Counted from the first letter of the stretch, positions 1 through 8,837 are shown. The stretch is 64,000 nucleotides of DNA from Candidatus Kuenenia hertensis (GCA_021646465.1 SOET01000011.1:35560-99559), one strand, 5' to 3'. Notes: generated by a model from the sequence alone, not told the origin. Numbers and translations: made by a program.

Positions 1-1
1 T

Positions 2-2314
2 AGTAAAGAGTTTGTTCGGTTTGATCCCGATAATCCCCATCCACTACGTGAAGCAATACGGCATGCTCGCAATCCGAAAACACAACTTCCAATAGCTTTT
101 TTCGACATTCGTCCCCACCCGTTTCAGGAACGCATTCTCGATGTTCTGGAATCAGACCGTAATGTCCATGGTCACTGGCGCAATCTCATTATTGCCGCCA
201 CTGGTACTGGAAAAACAGTTATAGCAGCTTTTGATTTCAAGCGCTTTTTTGAAAAGTATCACAATCAGGTACGGCTTCTATTTGTTGCGCATCGAAGAGA
301 AATTCTTGAGCAGGCTATGGTCACCTTTAGAAATATACTGCGTATGGCAAATTTTGGGGAACTTCTTGTTGGCCCGTTTCAAGCTGTTCGCATGGAGCAT
401 TTGTTTTGTTCTGTAGATATGCTGGCAAGCCGTCGTTTATGGGAACAGGTTGGCAGAGATTTCTATGACTACATTGTTGTTGATGAAGTGCATCACGGTC
501 CGGCAGAGAGTTATCGTCCTATTTTTGACTATTTCAATTCTCGTGTCCTGCTTGGTCTGACAGCAACACCTGAACGTATGGATGGGAAAAGTGTTGCTGC
601 GGATTTTGGAAACCGGTTTGCTGCTGAAATCCGCTTGCCGGAAGCACTCGAAGAAAAGCTACTTTGTCCATTTCATTACTTCGGTGTTACTGATCCTGTG
701 GCTATCAACGAAGACAAGTTTTGGAAAAATGGTAAATATGACATCCAGGAACTTGAAACCATCTATACCGGTGCCCATATTTTAGCGAAGCAACGCCTTG
801 ATGCGATACTCAATGCCCTCCTCCGCTACGAACCTGATTTGTCTCTTGTAAGAGGTATTGGATTTTGTGTGTCAGTTAAACATGCGAAATATATGGCACA
901 AATGTTTAACCAACAAGGGATTTCTTCTGCCGTACTTGTAGGAGAGACGACCGATGAGGAACGAACGGCTATTTTGCAGGATTTCAAAGGTGGTAAACTG
1001 ACTTTTCTGTTTACCCGCGATGTACTCAATGAGGGGCTTGATGTTCCAGATATAAATACCGTTTTATTTTTAAGACCTACGGAAAGTCTCACTGTATTTT
1101 TACAACAGTTGGGCAGAGGATTACGTCATGCTCCAGGGAAAGATTGTCTAACAGTCCTTGATTTTATTGGGCAAGCTCATAGGCGTTATCGTATTGATTT
1201 AAAGCTAAAAGCATTATTACCAAAACATCGTTTTACCATTGACCGGGAAGTCGACCTCAATTTTCCTCATCTCCCGGCAGGATGTTCCATTCAACTTGAC
1301 CGTCTTGCACGAGAATACGTTATCACAAATATCCGTGAGAATTTACTAAATCTTGCTGTTCAAATTCCAGAGCGTTTACAAACCTTTGAGCACGAATCAG
1401 GGTTGCCTCTCACTTTTGGAAACTTCATACGTTATCATGAATATGAGCCTGATATACTACTTACAAGAAAAACATGGTCAAGTTGGAAAGCAAAGGCACG
1501 CCTCCTGCCATCGCCACTAGATCCAGATATTGACCTCCTAAAAGATGCTCTTCTGAGGGCTGCATTTACAACCGGTCCTAAAGAAATTAAACGCTTACGT
1601 CAGGTTGTGGTAAAACTCCAGCAAAACGATATCCCAGAGGCAATGTCTGTTGCTGATGAAGTTATGATATCGATTCATTACCGGTTGTGGGGGAAGCCAG
1701 GTGCAAAACTTGGAATTGAGACTATTGAGGATTCGTTTAAACGACTTGTTGGAAACCCATCGATACTTTCAGATTTGGATGAAATTCTCGAATGGGCAGC
1801 AGATGAAACAAGAATTAGCGGGGTTCCCACAAATTTACCCTTCCCTTGTACTTTTGAACTTCATGCGCAGTATAGCAACGTAGATATCAAAGCTGCACTT
1901 GGACAGGCAACACTTGAATCGGCAGGCCAAACTGGCGTAGGTGTTTTACACTTCAGAGATTTAAAAGCATACGTTTTACTTATTACATTTCAGAAGACTG
2001 AACGTGAATTTTCACCGAGTACCATGTATGCGGATTATCCAATTAGCCGGGAACTATTACACTGGGAATCACAGTCGAATACTACACAAAATAGCGAGAC
2101 CGGTCAGAATCTGATACACGGTAAGGAAAATGGTTATACTATTTTGATATTTGCCAGAGACGTTAAAAAAAGAAATGGGATTACTGTCCCATTTGTATAT
2201 TTGGGTCCTGCGGATATTGTCAATTATGAAAACGAACAGCCGATTAAAGTTGTCTGGAAATTGCGATACCCCATGCCAGCAGAGATGTATGAGGAAAACC
2301 GACGTGGCGGCTGA
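2..2314 (+). CDS. DEAD/DEAH helicase with DUF3427-type C-terminus (5' partial)
   Basis: Superfamily 2 helicase of the type III restriction/DUF3427 group, cut by the window start. The frame is open from base 2 with no stop, so the ATG at 317 is internal. Walker A ATGTGKT lies at bases 197-217, the DExH box VVDEVHH near 475, the LTATPERMD motif near 559 and motif VI QQLGRGLRH near 1105. The last ~250 residues (LHFRDLKAYVLLITF, YLGPADIVNY) match the DUF3427 tail. In this family a phospholipase-D-like nuclease domain often precedes the helicase; that part would lie outside the window. Such proteins are usually found in defence or accessory islands, so a role in DNA restriction or repair is inferred, not shown. 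Confidence 0.85.
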   Translation, partial: SKEFVRFDPDNPHPLREAIRHARNPKTQLPIAFFDIRPHPFQERILDVLESDRNVHGHWRNLIIAATGTGKTVIAAFDFKRFFEKYHNQVRLLFVAHRREILEQAMVTFRNILRMANFGELLVGPFQAVRMEHLFCSVDMLASRRLWEQVGRDFYDYIVVDEVHHGPAESYRPIFDYFNSRVLLGLTATPERMDGKSVAADFGNRFAAEIRLPEALEEKLLCPFHYFGVTDPVAINEDKFWKNGKYDIQELETIYTGAHILAKQRLDAILNALLRYEPDLSLVRGIGFCVSVKHAKYMAQMFNQQGISSAVLVGETTDEERTAILQDFKGGKLTFLFTRDVLNEGLDVPDINTVLFLRPTESLTVFLQQLGRGLRHAPGKDCLTVLDFIGQAHRRYRIDLKLKALLPKHRFTIDREVDLNFPHLPAGCSIQLDRLAREYVITNIRENLLNLAVQIPERLQTFEHESGLPLTFGNFIRYHEYEPDILLTRKTWSSWKAKARLLPSPLDPDIDLLKDALLRAAFTTGPKEIKRLRQVVVKLQQNDIPEAMSVADEVMISIHYRLWGKPGAKLGIETIEDSFKRLVGNPSILSDLDEILEWAADETRISGVPTNLPFPCTFELHAQYSNVDIKAALGQATLESAGQTGVGVLHFRDLKAYVLLITFQKTEREFSPSTMYADYPISRELLHWESQSNTTQNSETGQNLIHGKENGYTILIFARDVKKRNGITVPFVYLGPADIVNYENEQPIKVVWKLRYPMPAEMYEENRRGG

Positions 2315-2366
2315 TTATCTTATGCATAACAAATTATTTATGGTCTAAAAATTATCGGAGGTTCTT

Positions 2367-2534
2367 ATGTGTTCGACAGTGCCAAAGACAAAAAAGATAA
2401 CTATATCCTTGTCAGCAGAAATTTTAAAAGAAGTTGAAGAGTTGGAGAAAAAAGTAAAGAATCCACCTGCTCCGCGGGTGGATTCTTTACTTGCAGGCAG
2501 AGTGGGAATTCGGATTAAGCAGAGATTTGTTTGA
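2367..2534 (+). CDS. short ribbon-helix-helix-like ORF, probably a truncated antitoxin
   Basis: A 55-codon frame begins at ATG 2367, 7 bases after a good ribosome site (CGGAGG). Its first 25 residues (KKITISLSAEILKEVEELEK) look like the strand and first helix of a CopG/RHH antitoxin. Residues after that are encoded by a 16-bp inverted repeat and then unrelated sequence, so the protein is probably a remnant truncated by insertion of the hairpin. No toxin gene follows directly; the HEPN/MNT pair starts 170 bp downstream. It could also be a small functional regulator; the evidence does not separate the two. Confidence 0.4.
   Translation: MCSTVPKTKKITISLSAEILKEVEELEKKVKNPPAPRVDSLLAGRVGIRIKQRFV
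2452..2492. repeat. 16-bp perfect inverted repeat inside the RHH-like ORF
   Basis: The arm AAGTAAAGAATCCACC (2452-2467) is repeated perfectly in inverted form at 2477-2492 with a 9-base loop. It lies within the short RHH-like frame, where such a long perfect stem is unexpected for coding DNA. It has no U-tract, so it is not a standard intrinsic terminator. Confidence 0.8.
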
Positions 2535-2705
2535 AAGCAATTCCCCGGTCTGTCTACGCATGAAAAAGCCGTGAATTGTCGATAAAGAGAGCAGGTTTTC
2601 AGAAAATACTTCACTCCCAAATAGGCACAAAATTGGAATTATTTTCATTTTTTTATGCAGTTTTAAGGGTTATATGAAATACCTTTTTTAAGAGTTTAAA
2701 ACTAT

Positions 2706-3097
2706 ATGACAAAAGATGAAATTATACAATATTGGACTGATTCAGCAGAAATTGATTACAAAGCAATGGATTCACTTTTCATAAATGGGCACTATATATG
2801 ACATTGTTTACCGGACATCTGGTTCTGGAAAAGTTATTAAAGGCTTATTGCGTTAAAAACGTTGACAACAAAGTTCCGAAGATACACCATTTGCTTAAGA
2901 TAGCAGAAGGAACAAATCTTCGACTTTCTGAAGAACAAAAAAATTTTTTAATCGAAGTTACTGCATTTAACCTGGAAGCAAGATATCCTGATTTTAAAAA
3001 TAGGTTTTACAAAAAGGCAACACGTGAATTTAGTGAACGTTATATTATTATGATAAAGGAGTTCAGAGAATGGCTTATAGAAAGGATAAAAAGGTAA
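2706..3097 (+). pseudogene. HEPN-domain protein (HepT-like), single-base frameshift
   Basis: HEPN proteins paired with MNT nucleotidyltransferases act as toxins (RNases) or as regulated partners. The start is at ATG 2706 (MTKDEIIQYWTDSAEIDYKA), and the frame hits TGA after INGHYI. The next frame continues without a gap as TLFTGHLVLEKLLKAY and ends at 3097 with the family signature FNLEARYP. Restoring one G (TGG instead of TGA at about 2799) would give HYIWTLFTGHLV, which is the normal family pattern. The break is therefore one deleted base, either a real inactivation or a sequencing error. The canonical RX4-6H ribonuclease motif is not obvious. The 3' end overlaps the MNT gene by 28 bases. 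Confidence 0.8.
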
Positions 3098-3393
3098 TTT
3101 ATCAAATTATTCAAAGATATGTAGATACGCTAAGAATGAATAGTATCCCTGTCTGGCGGATATATCTTTATGGATCGTATGCAAAAAACACGTATCATGA
3201 AGATAGTGATATAGATCTTGCTGTGTTTTGGGACAAGGACGATATAGAAGGGTTTGACGAAAACGTTCAATTGATGAAACTTACAAGAAACGTTGACCTT
3301 CGGATTGAACCTCATTCGTTTGCAAGGAACGACTTTGATGAAACAAATCCTGTTATAAAAGAAATTATAGAAGCAGGAGAACGTATTATTTAA
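3070..3393 (+). CDS. mntA: MNT-type minimal nucleotidyltransferase (MntA-like antitoxin)
   Basis: A 107-residue minimal nucleotidyltransferase. G35-S36 followed by D47-I48-D49 forms the GSX10DXD signature (IYLYGSYAKNT...DSDIDLAVF) of MNT proteins that adenylylate the HEPN partner. The gene overlaps the HEPN frame by 28 bases, the usual operon arrangement for HEPN/MNT toxin-antitoxin modules. All visible catalytic residues are intact although the partner is frameshifted, so the antitoxin may persist alone. The start is inside the HEPN gene at ATG 3070; no strong ribosome site is visible apart from AAGGAG about 13 bases upstream. Confidence 0.85.
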   Translation: MAYRKDKKVIYQIIQRYVDTLRMNSIPVWRIYLYGSYAKNTYHEDSDIDLAVFWDKDDIEGFDENVQLMKLTRNVDLRIEPHSFARNDFDETNPVIKEIIEAGERII

Positions 3394-3608
3394 AAGTTCG
3401 GGGAATTTACAGATAGCAAACGAAAAGTCTCATGATCTGCACACCAAGCTTTAATTGAGATTCATCAATTGGAGCGGGAATTAGAAAAACCAGACCGTGC
3501 GTCGTTTTAAATGATGATAGTAATTGAATACTGTCGGCATCCGGCAAAGAAATTGAGGTCATTAATTTTGGTAACAGTTATCAATAAGAGATGAACTAAG
3601 AGTAACTC

Positions 3609-4202
3609 ATGAAAAAACAAAGTAGTATATTCGGCTTATGCGTTATAATATTTCTTTTTGTTCTTATACCTTCAGCATCTCTGTTAATTGCAGAACCAAA
3701 GGAACATGCAACGAAAATAGAGACTTTTCTCTCAAAAGTTGATACATTGATTATAAATGAAAGTGTTGATTTGGGAATGGTTGAAGGTACGTATGGGGCA
3801 AACGTGGAAATAAAAGCAATTGCCTCGTATGAGCCAGCCATTGGTAGTCAAAAAGTAAGCGGTTTTCACATTACTGTTCTCGGTGGCGGAAGAAATGAAC
3901 AGAGAAAAACAGTGTATGTTGATATGGACGAAATTGAAAATGTGTCCAAAGCATTGGAATATATGATAAGTCTCTCTGAAAAATGGAAGGCTGTGCGTAG
4001 AATAAACACTGAGGTTGCATTTACCACGAAAGACTCATTCAGAGTAGGGTTTTCCCAGAACGGGTATGCATGGAAAGGTTTTGCTTCTGGGAGTGGTGAT
4101 GTTGAAGCCGTATGCAACTTTAATTCTTTAGAAAACCTGAAAACTCTGAAATCATTAATTGACACAGGGTTAGAATGGTTAAAAGGCAGCGAAGGACGTT
4201 GA
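3609..4202 (+). CDS. secreted protein of unknown function
   Basis: Not recognised. The 197-residue product has a short positively charged start (MKKQ) and a hydrophobic stretch at about residues 6-28, consistent with a signal peptide and export. The mature part is soluble and mixed alpha/beta in composition (for example GFHITVLGGGRNEQRKTVYVDMDEIENVSKALEYM), with no cysteine pair or metal motif. It is flanked by the HEPN/MNT pair and a MITE-1 repeat, so it appears to be transcribed alone. Confidence 0.6.
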   Translation: MKKQSSIFGLCVIIFLFVLIPSASLLIAEPKEHATKIETFLSKVDTLIINESVDLGMVEGTYGANVEIKAIASYEPAIGSQKVSGFHITVLGGGRNEQRKTVYVDMDEIENVSKALEYMISLSEKWKAVRRINTEVAFTTKDSFRVGFSQNGYAWKGFASGSGDVEAVCNFNSLENLKTLKSLIDTGLEWLKGSEGR

Positions 4203-4267
4203 TATAGTACGGTTTTTACCTTGCATTTCAAAAATTATTTACTTACTATAATTCAACGATGTGCGTA

Positions 4268-4412
4268 ACTATTCAGCATATTTGTTACACACCCCTAAAT
4301 CCCCTCTTAATAGAGGGGACTTACTCGTTTTTATGAAACGTATGCAAGGTAATCCCCTCTAAAAAGAGGGGTGGCAGCGTAGCTGACGGGGTGTGTATAT
4401 TTTTGTGCTGTT
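4268..4412. repeat. MITE-1 copy, right end degenerate
   Basis: Begins with CTATTCAGC and contains the shared core: ACACACCCCTAAATCCCC, an AGAGGGG hairpin, and GGCAGCGTAGCTGACGGGGTGTG. The right terminal repeat has decayed (GTGCTGTTAG instead of GCTGAATAG). Compare 23159-23303, 38821-38986, 53289-53413 and 58430-58569. Confidence 0.8.
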
Positions 4413-4451
4413 AGGAGTTTCCTCCTCTGACAGCAATCTATGCCGTATCAA

Positions 4452-4477
4452 GGCGGCAGGAGGTAACTCCTGCCGCC
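4452..4477. repeat. GC-rich perfect hairpin
   Basis: GGCGGCAGGAG (4452-4462), a GTAA loop, then the exact inverted copy at 4467-4477. No U-tract follows. A decayed single MITE-2 end (AGATTTGTCTGACTGTATA) follows at about 4502-4520. Confidence 0.7.
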
Positions 4478-4577
4478 ACTGTTCATAAATTTTAGAAAAA
4501 CAGATTTGTCTGACTGTATAATTCTACAATGTGTTATTATTTATTAAATGTAATAAACTAATATGGGAGAATGTTCT

Positions 4578-5321
4578 ATGCAATTAAAGGATAAAGTAGC
4601 CATTGTAACTGGCGGTACACGGGGAATTGGTAAAGCGATTGTATTGGAGCTTGCAAAGAATGGTTGCAATGTTGCCTTTAATTATAGTAAGAGTGCAGAT
4701 GCTGCCAATTTATTATTGCCAGAGATTGAAGCGTTGGGAGTTAAGGGGCTGTCTTTTCAGGTAGATGCGGTGAGTTTTGACGGTGCAAAGGATATGGTGA
4801 AAGCAGTGAAAGACACCTTCGGGAAGATTGATTTTTTAATAAATAACGCCGGAATAACCCGTGACAAACTATTGGCGCTTATGTCGGAAAATGACTGGGA
4901 TGACGTCATAAATACCAACCTCAAAAGTGTATATAATTTCTCAAAGGCGTTGATAACGCAGATGATTAAGCAGAAATCCGGCAGTATCATCAATATAACA
5001 TCGGTAAGCGGTATTATGGGGATGGCAGGCCAGGTGAATTATTCTTCCTCAAAGGCCGGTATGATCGGTTTTACAAAGGCATTGGCAAAAGAGGTGGGCA
5101 AGGCTAATATTACGGTAAACGCCATTGCCTGCGGCTTTATTGAAACGGATATGACCAATGTCTTGCCGCAGGAATATAAAACAAAGATGATTGATATGAT
5201 TCCGGTAAAAAGATTCGGGTTGCCGGAGGAAGTTGCAAAATTGGCAACTTTCCTGCTGTCTGAAGATGCAAAGTACATTACCGGTCAGGTAATTAATGTT
5301 GATGGCGGTTTGGCAATGTAG
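4578..5321 (+). CDS. fabG: 3-oxoacyl-ACP reductase (FabG-like SDR)
   Basis: NADPH-dependent short-chain dehydrogenase/reductase, most likely reducing 3-oxoacyl-ACP in fatty acid synthesis. The start at ATG 4578 is preferred over 4563 because GGGAG sits 8 bases ahead; it gives 247 residues, the usual FabG length. Seen: the cofactor motif TGGTRGIG at residues 11-18, NNAG near 90, the catalytic serine in NITSVSG, and YSSSK carrying the catalytic Tyr and Lys. The C-terminus ITGQVINVDGG is typical. Specificity is not provable from sequence; other SDR reductases look alike. The gene stands alone, followed by a hairpin at 5384. Confidence 0.85.
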   Translation: MQLKDKVAIVTGGTRGIGKAIVLELAKNGCNVAFNYSKSADAANLLLPEIEALGVKGLSFQVDAVSFDGAKDMVKAVKDTFGKIDFLINNAGITRDKLLALMSENDWDDVINTNLKSVYNFSKALITQMIKQKSGSIINITSVSGIMGMAGQVNYSSSKAGMIGFTKALAKEVGKANITVNAIACGFIETDMTNVLPQEYKTKMIDMIPVKRFGLPEEVAKLATFLLSEDAKYITGQVINVDGGLAM

Positions 5322-5383
5322 TTTTTTGTTCGCGACAACAAGTAATGATAAAGCTATTTCTTTCGAAAATAGATTATTGCCGT

Positions 5384-5411
5384 GTAGGGGCTGAAGATTT
5401 TCAGCCCCTAC
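5384..5411. terminator. hairpin after fabG, possible terminator
   Basis: GTAGGGGCTGA (5384-5394) pairs with TCAGCCCCTAC (5401-5411) over a 6-base loop. The U-rich tail is poor, so termination is only suggested; it may equally be a small palindromic repeat. Confidence 0.4.
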
Positions 5412-5525
5412 GTTGTGAATAGGAATTATTGTAATAATCATTGTTTTTTTATCTCCTTTAGTGAGTCATAGTTCATGGATGTTTTCATAAAAATAGTGTT
5501 TTTAACAGTTGAAAGGTAAAAAGAA

Positions 5526-5840
5526 ATGCTGTTTCTTTTAAAAGTAGAGGTAAAACAAATGCCGCCGCAATTGACGGTGAAGGATTTTTTGGGGTATGTG
5601 ATAAAAGAGTGGGAGTATTTTGGCCGTTTTCAGAGACGTGGGAAGATCATTGCCGGGGGAAAACTTTCGGGCAGGAGAGGCGCAGCGGCGATTATCGATG
5701 CGGAGTCAAACGAAGAAGTGGAAGAAATTGTTGCAAAACTGCCGCTCTTTCCATTCTTTACCGATATAGAAATTACACCCCTGGTGCCAATGGAAAAAGC
5801 ATTGCAAGATACCAAGAGGATTCATTCCCTTATGAAGTAA
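5526..5840 (+). CDS. muconolactone isomerase-like dimeric alpha/beta-barrel protein
   Basis: A 104-residue protein of the muconolactone delta-isomerase family (PF02426). The C-terminal half, IIDAESNEEVEEIVAKLPLF then DIEITPLVPM, matches the family's [28 protein letters not shown] pattern closely, and the N-terminus MLFLLKVEV is the family's first strand. Many members outside aromatic catabolism are uncharacterised, and no other catechol-pathway gene is nearby, so substrate and reaction are unknown. AAGG lies about 10 bases before ATG 5526. It appears to be a single-gene unit. Confidence 0.7.
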   Translation: MLFLLKVEVKQMPPQLTVKDFLGYVIKEWEYFGRFQRRGKIIAGGKLSGRRGAAAIIDAESNEEVEEIVAKLPLFPFFTDIEITPLVPMEKALQDTKRIHSLMK

Positions 5841-6051
5841 CTCTTCTCGTCCCCAATGAAAATACCACTTTGACGGAAAGAAACTCTATTCGCACTTTTG
5901 ATCGTTTTGCTATTTTCAACAATCCACCGAAAATGCAATAAACGCTATCCTGAAAAATGAATATTTACACTTTCATGTCTTGGTGATCTGGTGAAATGGA
6001 TGCCTTGCATTAATATTATGGTAAAGAGGAGGGTTGGGGATTTATTGTAAT

Positions 6052-6117
6052 GTCGGGTAAGAAACCCGACCTTATAAAAAATTGTGTATTCATGTAGGGT
6101 GCGTTTCTTACGCACCA
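6052..6117. repeat. two small hairpins in a gene-free stretch
   Basis: The 5841-6317 interval has no credible gene. It holds GTCGGGT/ACCCGAC (6052-6070), GGTGCGT/ACGCACC (about 6099-6117) and the repeat listed next. Confidence 0.5.
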
Positions 6118-6138
6118 ATTAATCCAAAATCGTAATTG

Positions 6139-6240
6139 GGGGCATTCCCGATTTTTTGTGACTTCTGCCAGGTTTTAATGAAACATACAATAGTATTAAC
6201 CCTGACCCCATGAACAGTTACAAAAAATCGGGAATGCCCC
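6139..6240. repeat. 102-bp inverted-repeat element with GGGGCATTCCCGA ends
   Basis: The left end GGGGCATTCCCGATTTTTTG (6139 on) is repeated inverted at the right end (to 6240), with 24-bp arms and one mismatch. Single-ended relatives occur at about 20426 (AGCATTCCTGATTTTTTGTA) and 63738 (GAGCATTCCCGATTTTTTTG). It encodes nothing and looks like a MITE-like palindromic repeat. Confidence 0.75.
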
Positions 6241-6317
6241 GTCGTAATTCGTAAATCAAAAATGGTAAATTTCCATTTAAGACTCTGCCGGCTCGTTTGG
6301 GTTAGAAATGAGAAAAG

Positions 6318-7079
6318 ATGAAAAAAATAAAAAACTTAGTTGCAATACCGGTTTTTAATGAAAGTGATGTGTATGATATTATCCGGCGGGTAAAAAAGTT
6401 TGCTGTTGACGTCCTGGTGCTGGATGATGGATCTACCTACGATGTTGTTCATAGTTTAAAAGACATACACGACTTATATGTCATCAAACATCAGAAAAAT
6501 TTAGGGTATGGGAAAACTATCATCGATGCATTTAATTTTGCAATTGATAATAATTATGATTATCTCATAACGATTGATGCTGACGGACAGCATGAACCGG
6601 AGGAAATCCCGCTGTTTCTCAACAAAATTCCCTTTCACGATTATGATATACTTTCAGGTTCCCGCTACCTTCTTCCCGTCAATATTGATCAGGAAGTGCC
6701 TCATGACCGCTATCGTATTAACATGGAAATTACACAGATTCTCAATGATATTACCGGGTTTCAGCTTACTGATGCATTTTGCGGTTTTAAGGCATATAAG
6801 GTAGAAAAATTACGGGATTTAATCCTGACGGAGCATGGATATGGCATGCCGGTACAATTGTGGATACAGGCATGGAAGATGGGTTTGGAAGTAAGGGAAT
6901 TACCTGTTAAACTTATTTATAAAGACCTTACAAAGCGGTTTCATGGCAATTTGGAGAACGCCAAAACAAGGCTGGAGTATTATAAAAATATTATAAAAAC
7001 AGAGCTTGACGGTGTAAAAGGTGTATATTGCGATATGGGGAAGAAAAAAAGGTCTATTTACATAGATGAACAGAATTAA
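6318..7079 (+). CDS. family 2 glycosyltransferase, polyprenyl-phosphate sugar transferase type
   Basis: A 253-residue GT-A fold glycosyltransferase. VAIPVFNES begins the nucleotide-binding fold, VLVLDDGST contains the first acidic motif, and TIDADGQHEPEEI carries the DXD-type metal site. The middle (LSGSRYL, FCGFKAY) resembles dolichyl/polyprenyl-phosphate mannose or glucose synthases. No C-terminal membrane helices are seen, as in short DPM1-like enzymes. The start is ATG 6318 after a weak AGATG spacer. Its 3' end overlaps hemW by 14 bases, suggesting co-translation with the hemW-efp genes. Confidence 0.8.
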   Translation: MKKIKNLVAIPVFNESDVYDIIRRVKKFAVDVLVLDDGSTYDVVHSLKDIHDLYVIKHQKNLGYGKTIIDAFNFAIDNNYDYLITIDADGQHEPEEIPLFLNKIPFHDYDILSGSRYLLPVNIDQEVPHDRYRINMEITQILNDITGFQLTDAFCGFKAYKVEKLRDLILTEHGYGMPVQLWIQAWKMGLEVRELPVKLIYKDLTKRFHGNLENAKTRLEYYKNIIKTELDGVKGVYCDMGKKKRSIYIDEQN

Positions 7080-8205
7080 GCCATCATTATCATCCCTTTA
7101 CATTCATATTCCTTTTTGTGCGAAAAAGTGCGATTATTGCGATTTTAATTCGATTGTATCAGGATCAGATATAATTGATCGCTATATAAATACCATAGAT
7201 AAGGAATTAAATGCATTTGCAGGGAAATATGTCTATGATACCGTATATATCGGAGGAGGAACTCCCACTGCTTTAAATGAAAGCCAGATAAGAACCCTCC
7301 TTTGTATTATGAATCATCATATTAAAAATGCCGGTGTGCCTGAATACACGGTAGAAGCAAATCCCGGTACTCTGACGAAAAACAAAGTAAGGTTGCTGAA
7401 AGAATATGGCGTTAATCGTATAAGCTTAGGAGTACAATCGTTTCAGGACGCCTATTTAAAATTTCTCGGAAGGATACACACTGGCACAGTTGCAACACAA
7501 AGCATTGAGTTGCTTGTTTCTGAGGGGTTTAAAAATATCAATATTGATTTAATCTTTGGGTATCCGGGGCAGACATTGGATGAATGGATGCAGGATCTGC
7601 ACATAGCAGTGGGATTGCAACCGGAACATATATCAACGTACGCTCTTACCTACGAGGGGGAGACTCCGTTAGTGAAAAAGGCAAGAAGTGGGTTGGTAAG
7701 CAGGTTGGATGAAGATGTTGAATTGAAAATGTATCAAACGGCAATACGTTTTTTACGGGAAAATAATTATTGCCATTACGAAATATCAAATTTTGCCAAA
7801 CCCGGTTATGAATGTTTTCATAACAGGAATTACTGGAATAATAGGGAGTATATAGGGATTGGCGCCGGTTCTTTTTCCTTTATTGCTGGTGAAAGGGCTA
7901 TGAATGAAAGAAATGTATTACATTACATAAAAGGAATAAATGAAAACAAGAATGTAAAAGTGTTTCGTGAATCTTTGCCACAGCATAAATATGCATCTGA
8001 AACGATTGTAATGGCCTTGCGTATGCTTCATGGTATTTCTGAAGTTGATTTTTATAACCGGTTTGGTTATAAAATCGGGGATCAGTTCGGAACACAGATT
8101 AATGATTTGAAACATCTTGGGTTGGTGAATTATGATGATGAAAGGCTGAAATTAACGGAAAAGGGTTTGTTTGTTGCCGACAGTGTTATGGCGGAATTTT
8201 TATAA
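7066..8205 (+). CDS. hemW: HemW-like radical SAM protein (heme chaperone)
   Basis: A 379-residue radical SAM protein of the HemN/HemW family. C18, C22 and C25 (CAKKCDYC) bind the 4Fe-4S cluster, and GGGTPT and VEANPGTL are the typical SAM-site motifs. The length and the short N-terminus before the cluster motif favour HemW, which binds and delivers heme, over true oxygen-independent coproporphyrinogen oxidase (HemN, about 450 residues with an extended N-terminus). It overlaps the upstream glycosyltransferase and is followed by efp after 17 bases. Heme trafficking fits the cytochrome-rich metabolism expected of the inferred host. Confidence 0.85.
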   Translation: MNRIKPSLSSLYIHIPFCAKKCDYCDFNSIVSGSDIIDRYINTIDKELNAFAGKYVYDTVYIGGGTPTALNESQIRTLLCIMNHHIKNAGVPEYTVEANPGTLTKNKVRLLKEYGVNRISLGVQSFQDAYLKFLGRIHTGTVATQSIELLVSEGFKNINIDLIFGYPGQTLDEWMQDLHIAVGLQPEHISTYALTYEGETPLVKKARSGLVSRLDEDVELKMYQTAIRFLRENNYCHYEISNFAKPGYECFHNRNYWNNREYIGIGAGSFSFIAGERAMNERNVLHYIKGINENKNVKVFRESLPQHKYASETIVMALRMLHGISEVDFYNRFGYKIGDQFGTQINDLKHLGLVNYDDERLKLTEKGLFVADSVMAEFL

Positions 8206-8222
8206 ATAGTTTTTTAGGAGTA

Positions 8223-8786
8223 ATGAAATTGATTAGTGCTACGGAAATGAAGAAAGGCGGAGTGATAAAACTTGATAATGAATTGTATGTGGTCGTAGAT
8301 TATCAACACGTAACGCCGGGAAATTGGCGGGGCATGGTGCAGGCAAAATTGAAGAATTTAAGACAGGGAAACATTGTACAAAAACGTTTTCGGTCAACTG
8401 ATAAAGTTGAGGATATATTTCTCGAATACCGTACCATGGAATATTTGTATAAAGACGGAGACAACTACTGCTTTATGGATTCGGAAAATTACGAACAAAT
8501 AATGTTGCCGAAAGAAGCAGTGGAGGATGCTATCCCTTATATGAAGTTAAATACGCAAGCCAGGATAGCTTTTTATGAAGATAAGGCAATATCAGTGGAG
8601 CTGCCGACGTCAGTTGTATTGGAAATAGTAGAGACCGATCCCGGGAAAAAAGGGGATACCGTAGTGAATGTTTATAAACCGGCTACCCTGGAGACAGGTC
8701 TTGTCATAAAAGTACCGCTGTTTATAAACAACGGCGAAAAAGTAAAAGTAGATACAAGAACCGGAGAATTTCTGGGCAGGGAATAG
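8223..8786 (+). CDS. efp: elongation factor P with Asn34 at the modification site
   Basis: EF-P rescues ribosomes stalled on polyproline stretches. The 187-residue length and all three domains (KOW-like, OB, C-terminal, ending VKVDTRTGEFLGRE) are normal. The tip loop reads HVTPGNWRGMVQAKL, so residue 34, the lysine or arginine modified in most characterised EF-Ps (for example PGKGQA in E. coli), is asparagine, followed by Trp35 and Arg36. No efpA (epmA), earP or ymfI-type modification gene is seen nearby. The start is ATG 8223, 5 bases after TTAGGAG. It follows hemW by 17 bases. Confidence 0.92.
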   Translation: MKLISATEMKKGGVIKLDNELYVVVDYQHVTPGNWRGMVQAKLKNLRQGNIVQKRFRSTDKVEDIFLEYRTMEYLYKDGDNYCFMDSENYEQIMLPKEAVEDAIPYMKLNTQARIAFYEDKAISVELPTSVVLEIVETDPGKKGDTVVNVYKPATLETGLVIKVPLFINNGEKVKVDTRTGEFLGRE

Positions 8787-8837
8787 CACTGTCGATATTT
8801 AAACAACTAAAGCATTGAAGGGGTTGAGGAGAATAAA

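Noticed and set aside
5609..5941. 110-codon open frame overlapping the isomerase-like gene
   Set aside because: It is the +2 frame of a gene with clear family similarity, and its own sequence is low in recognisable motifs.
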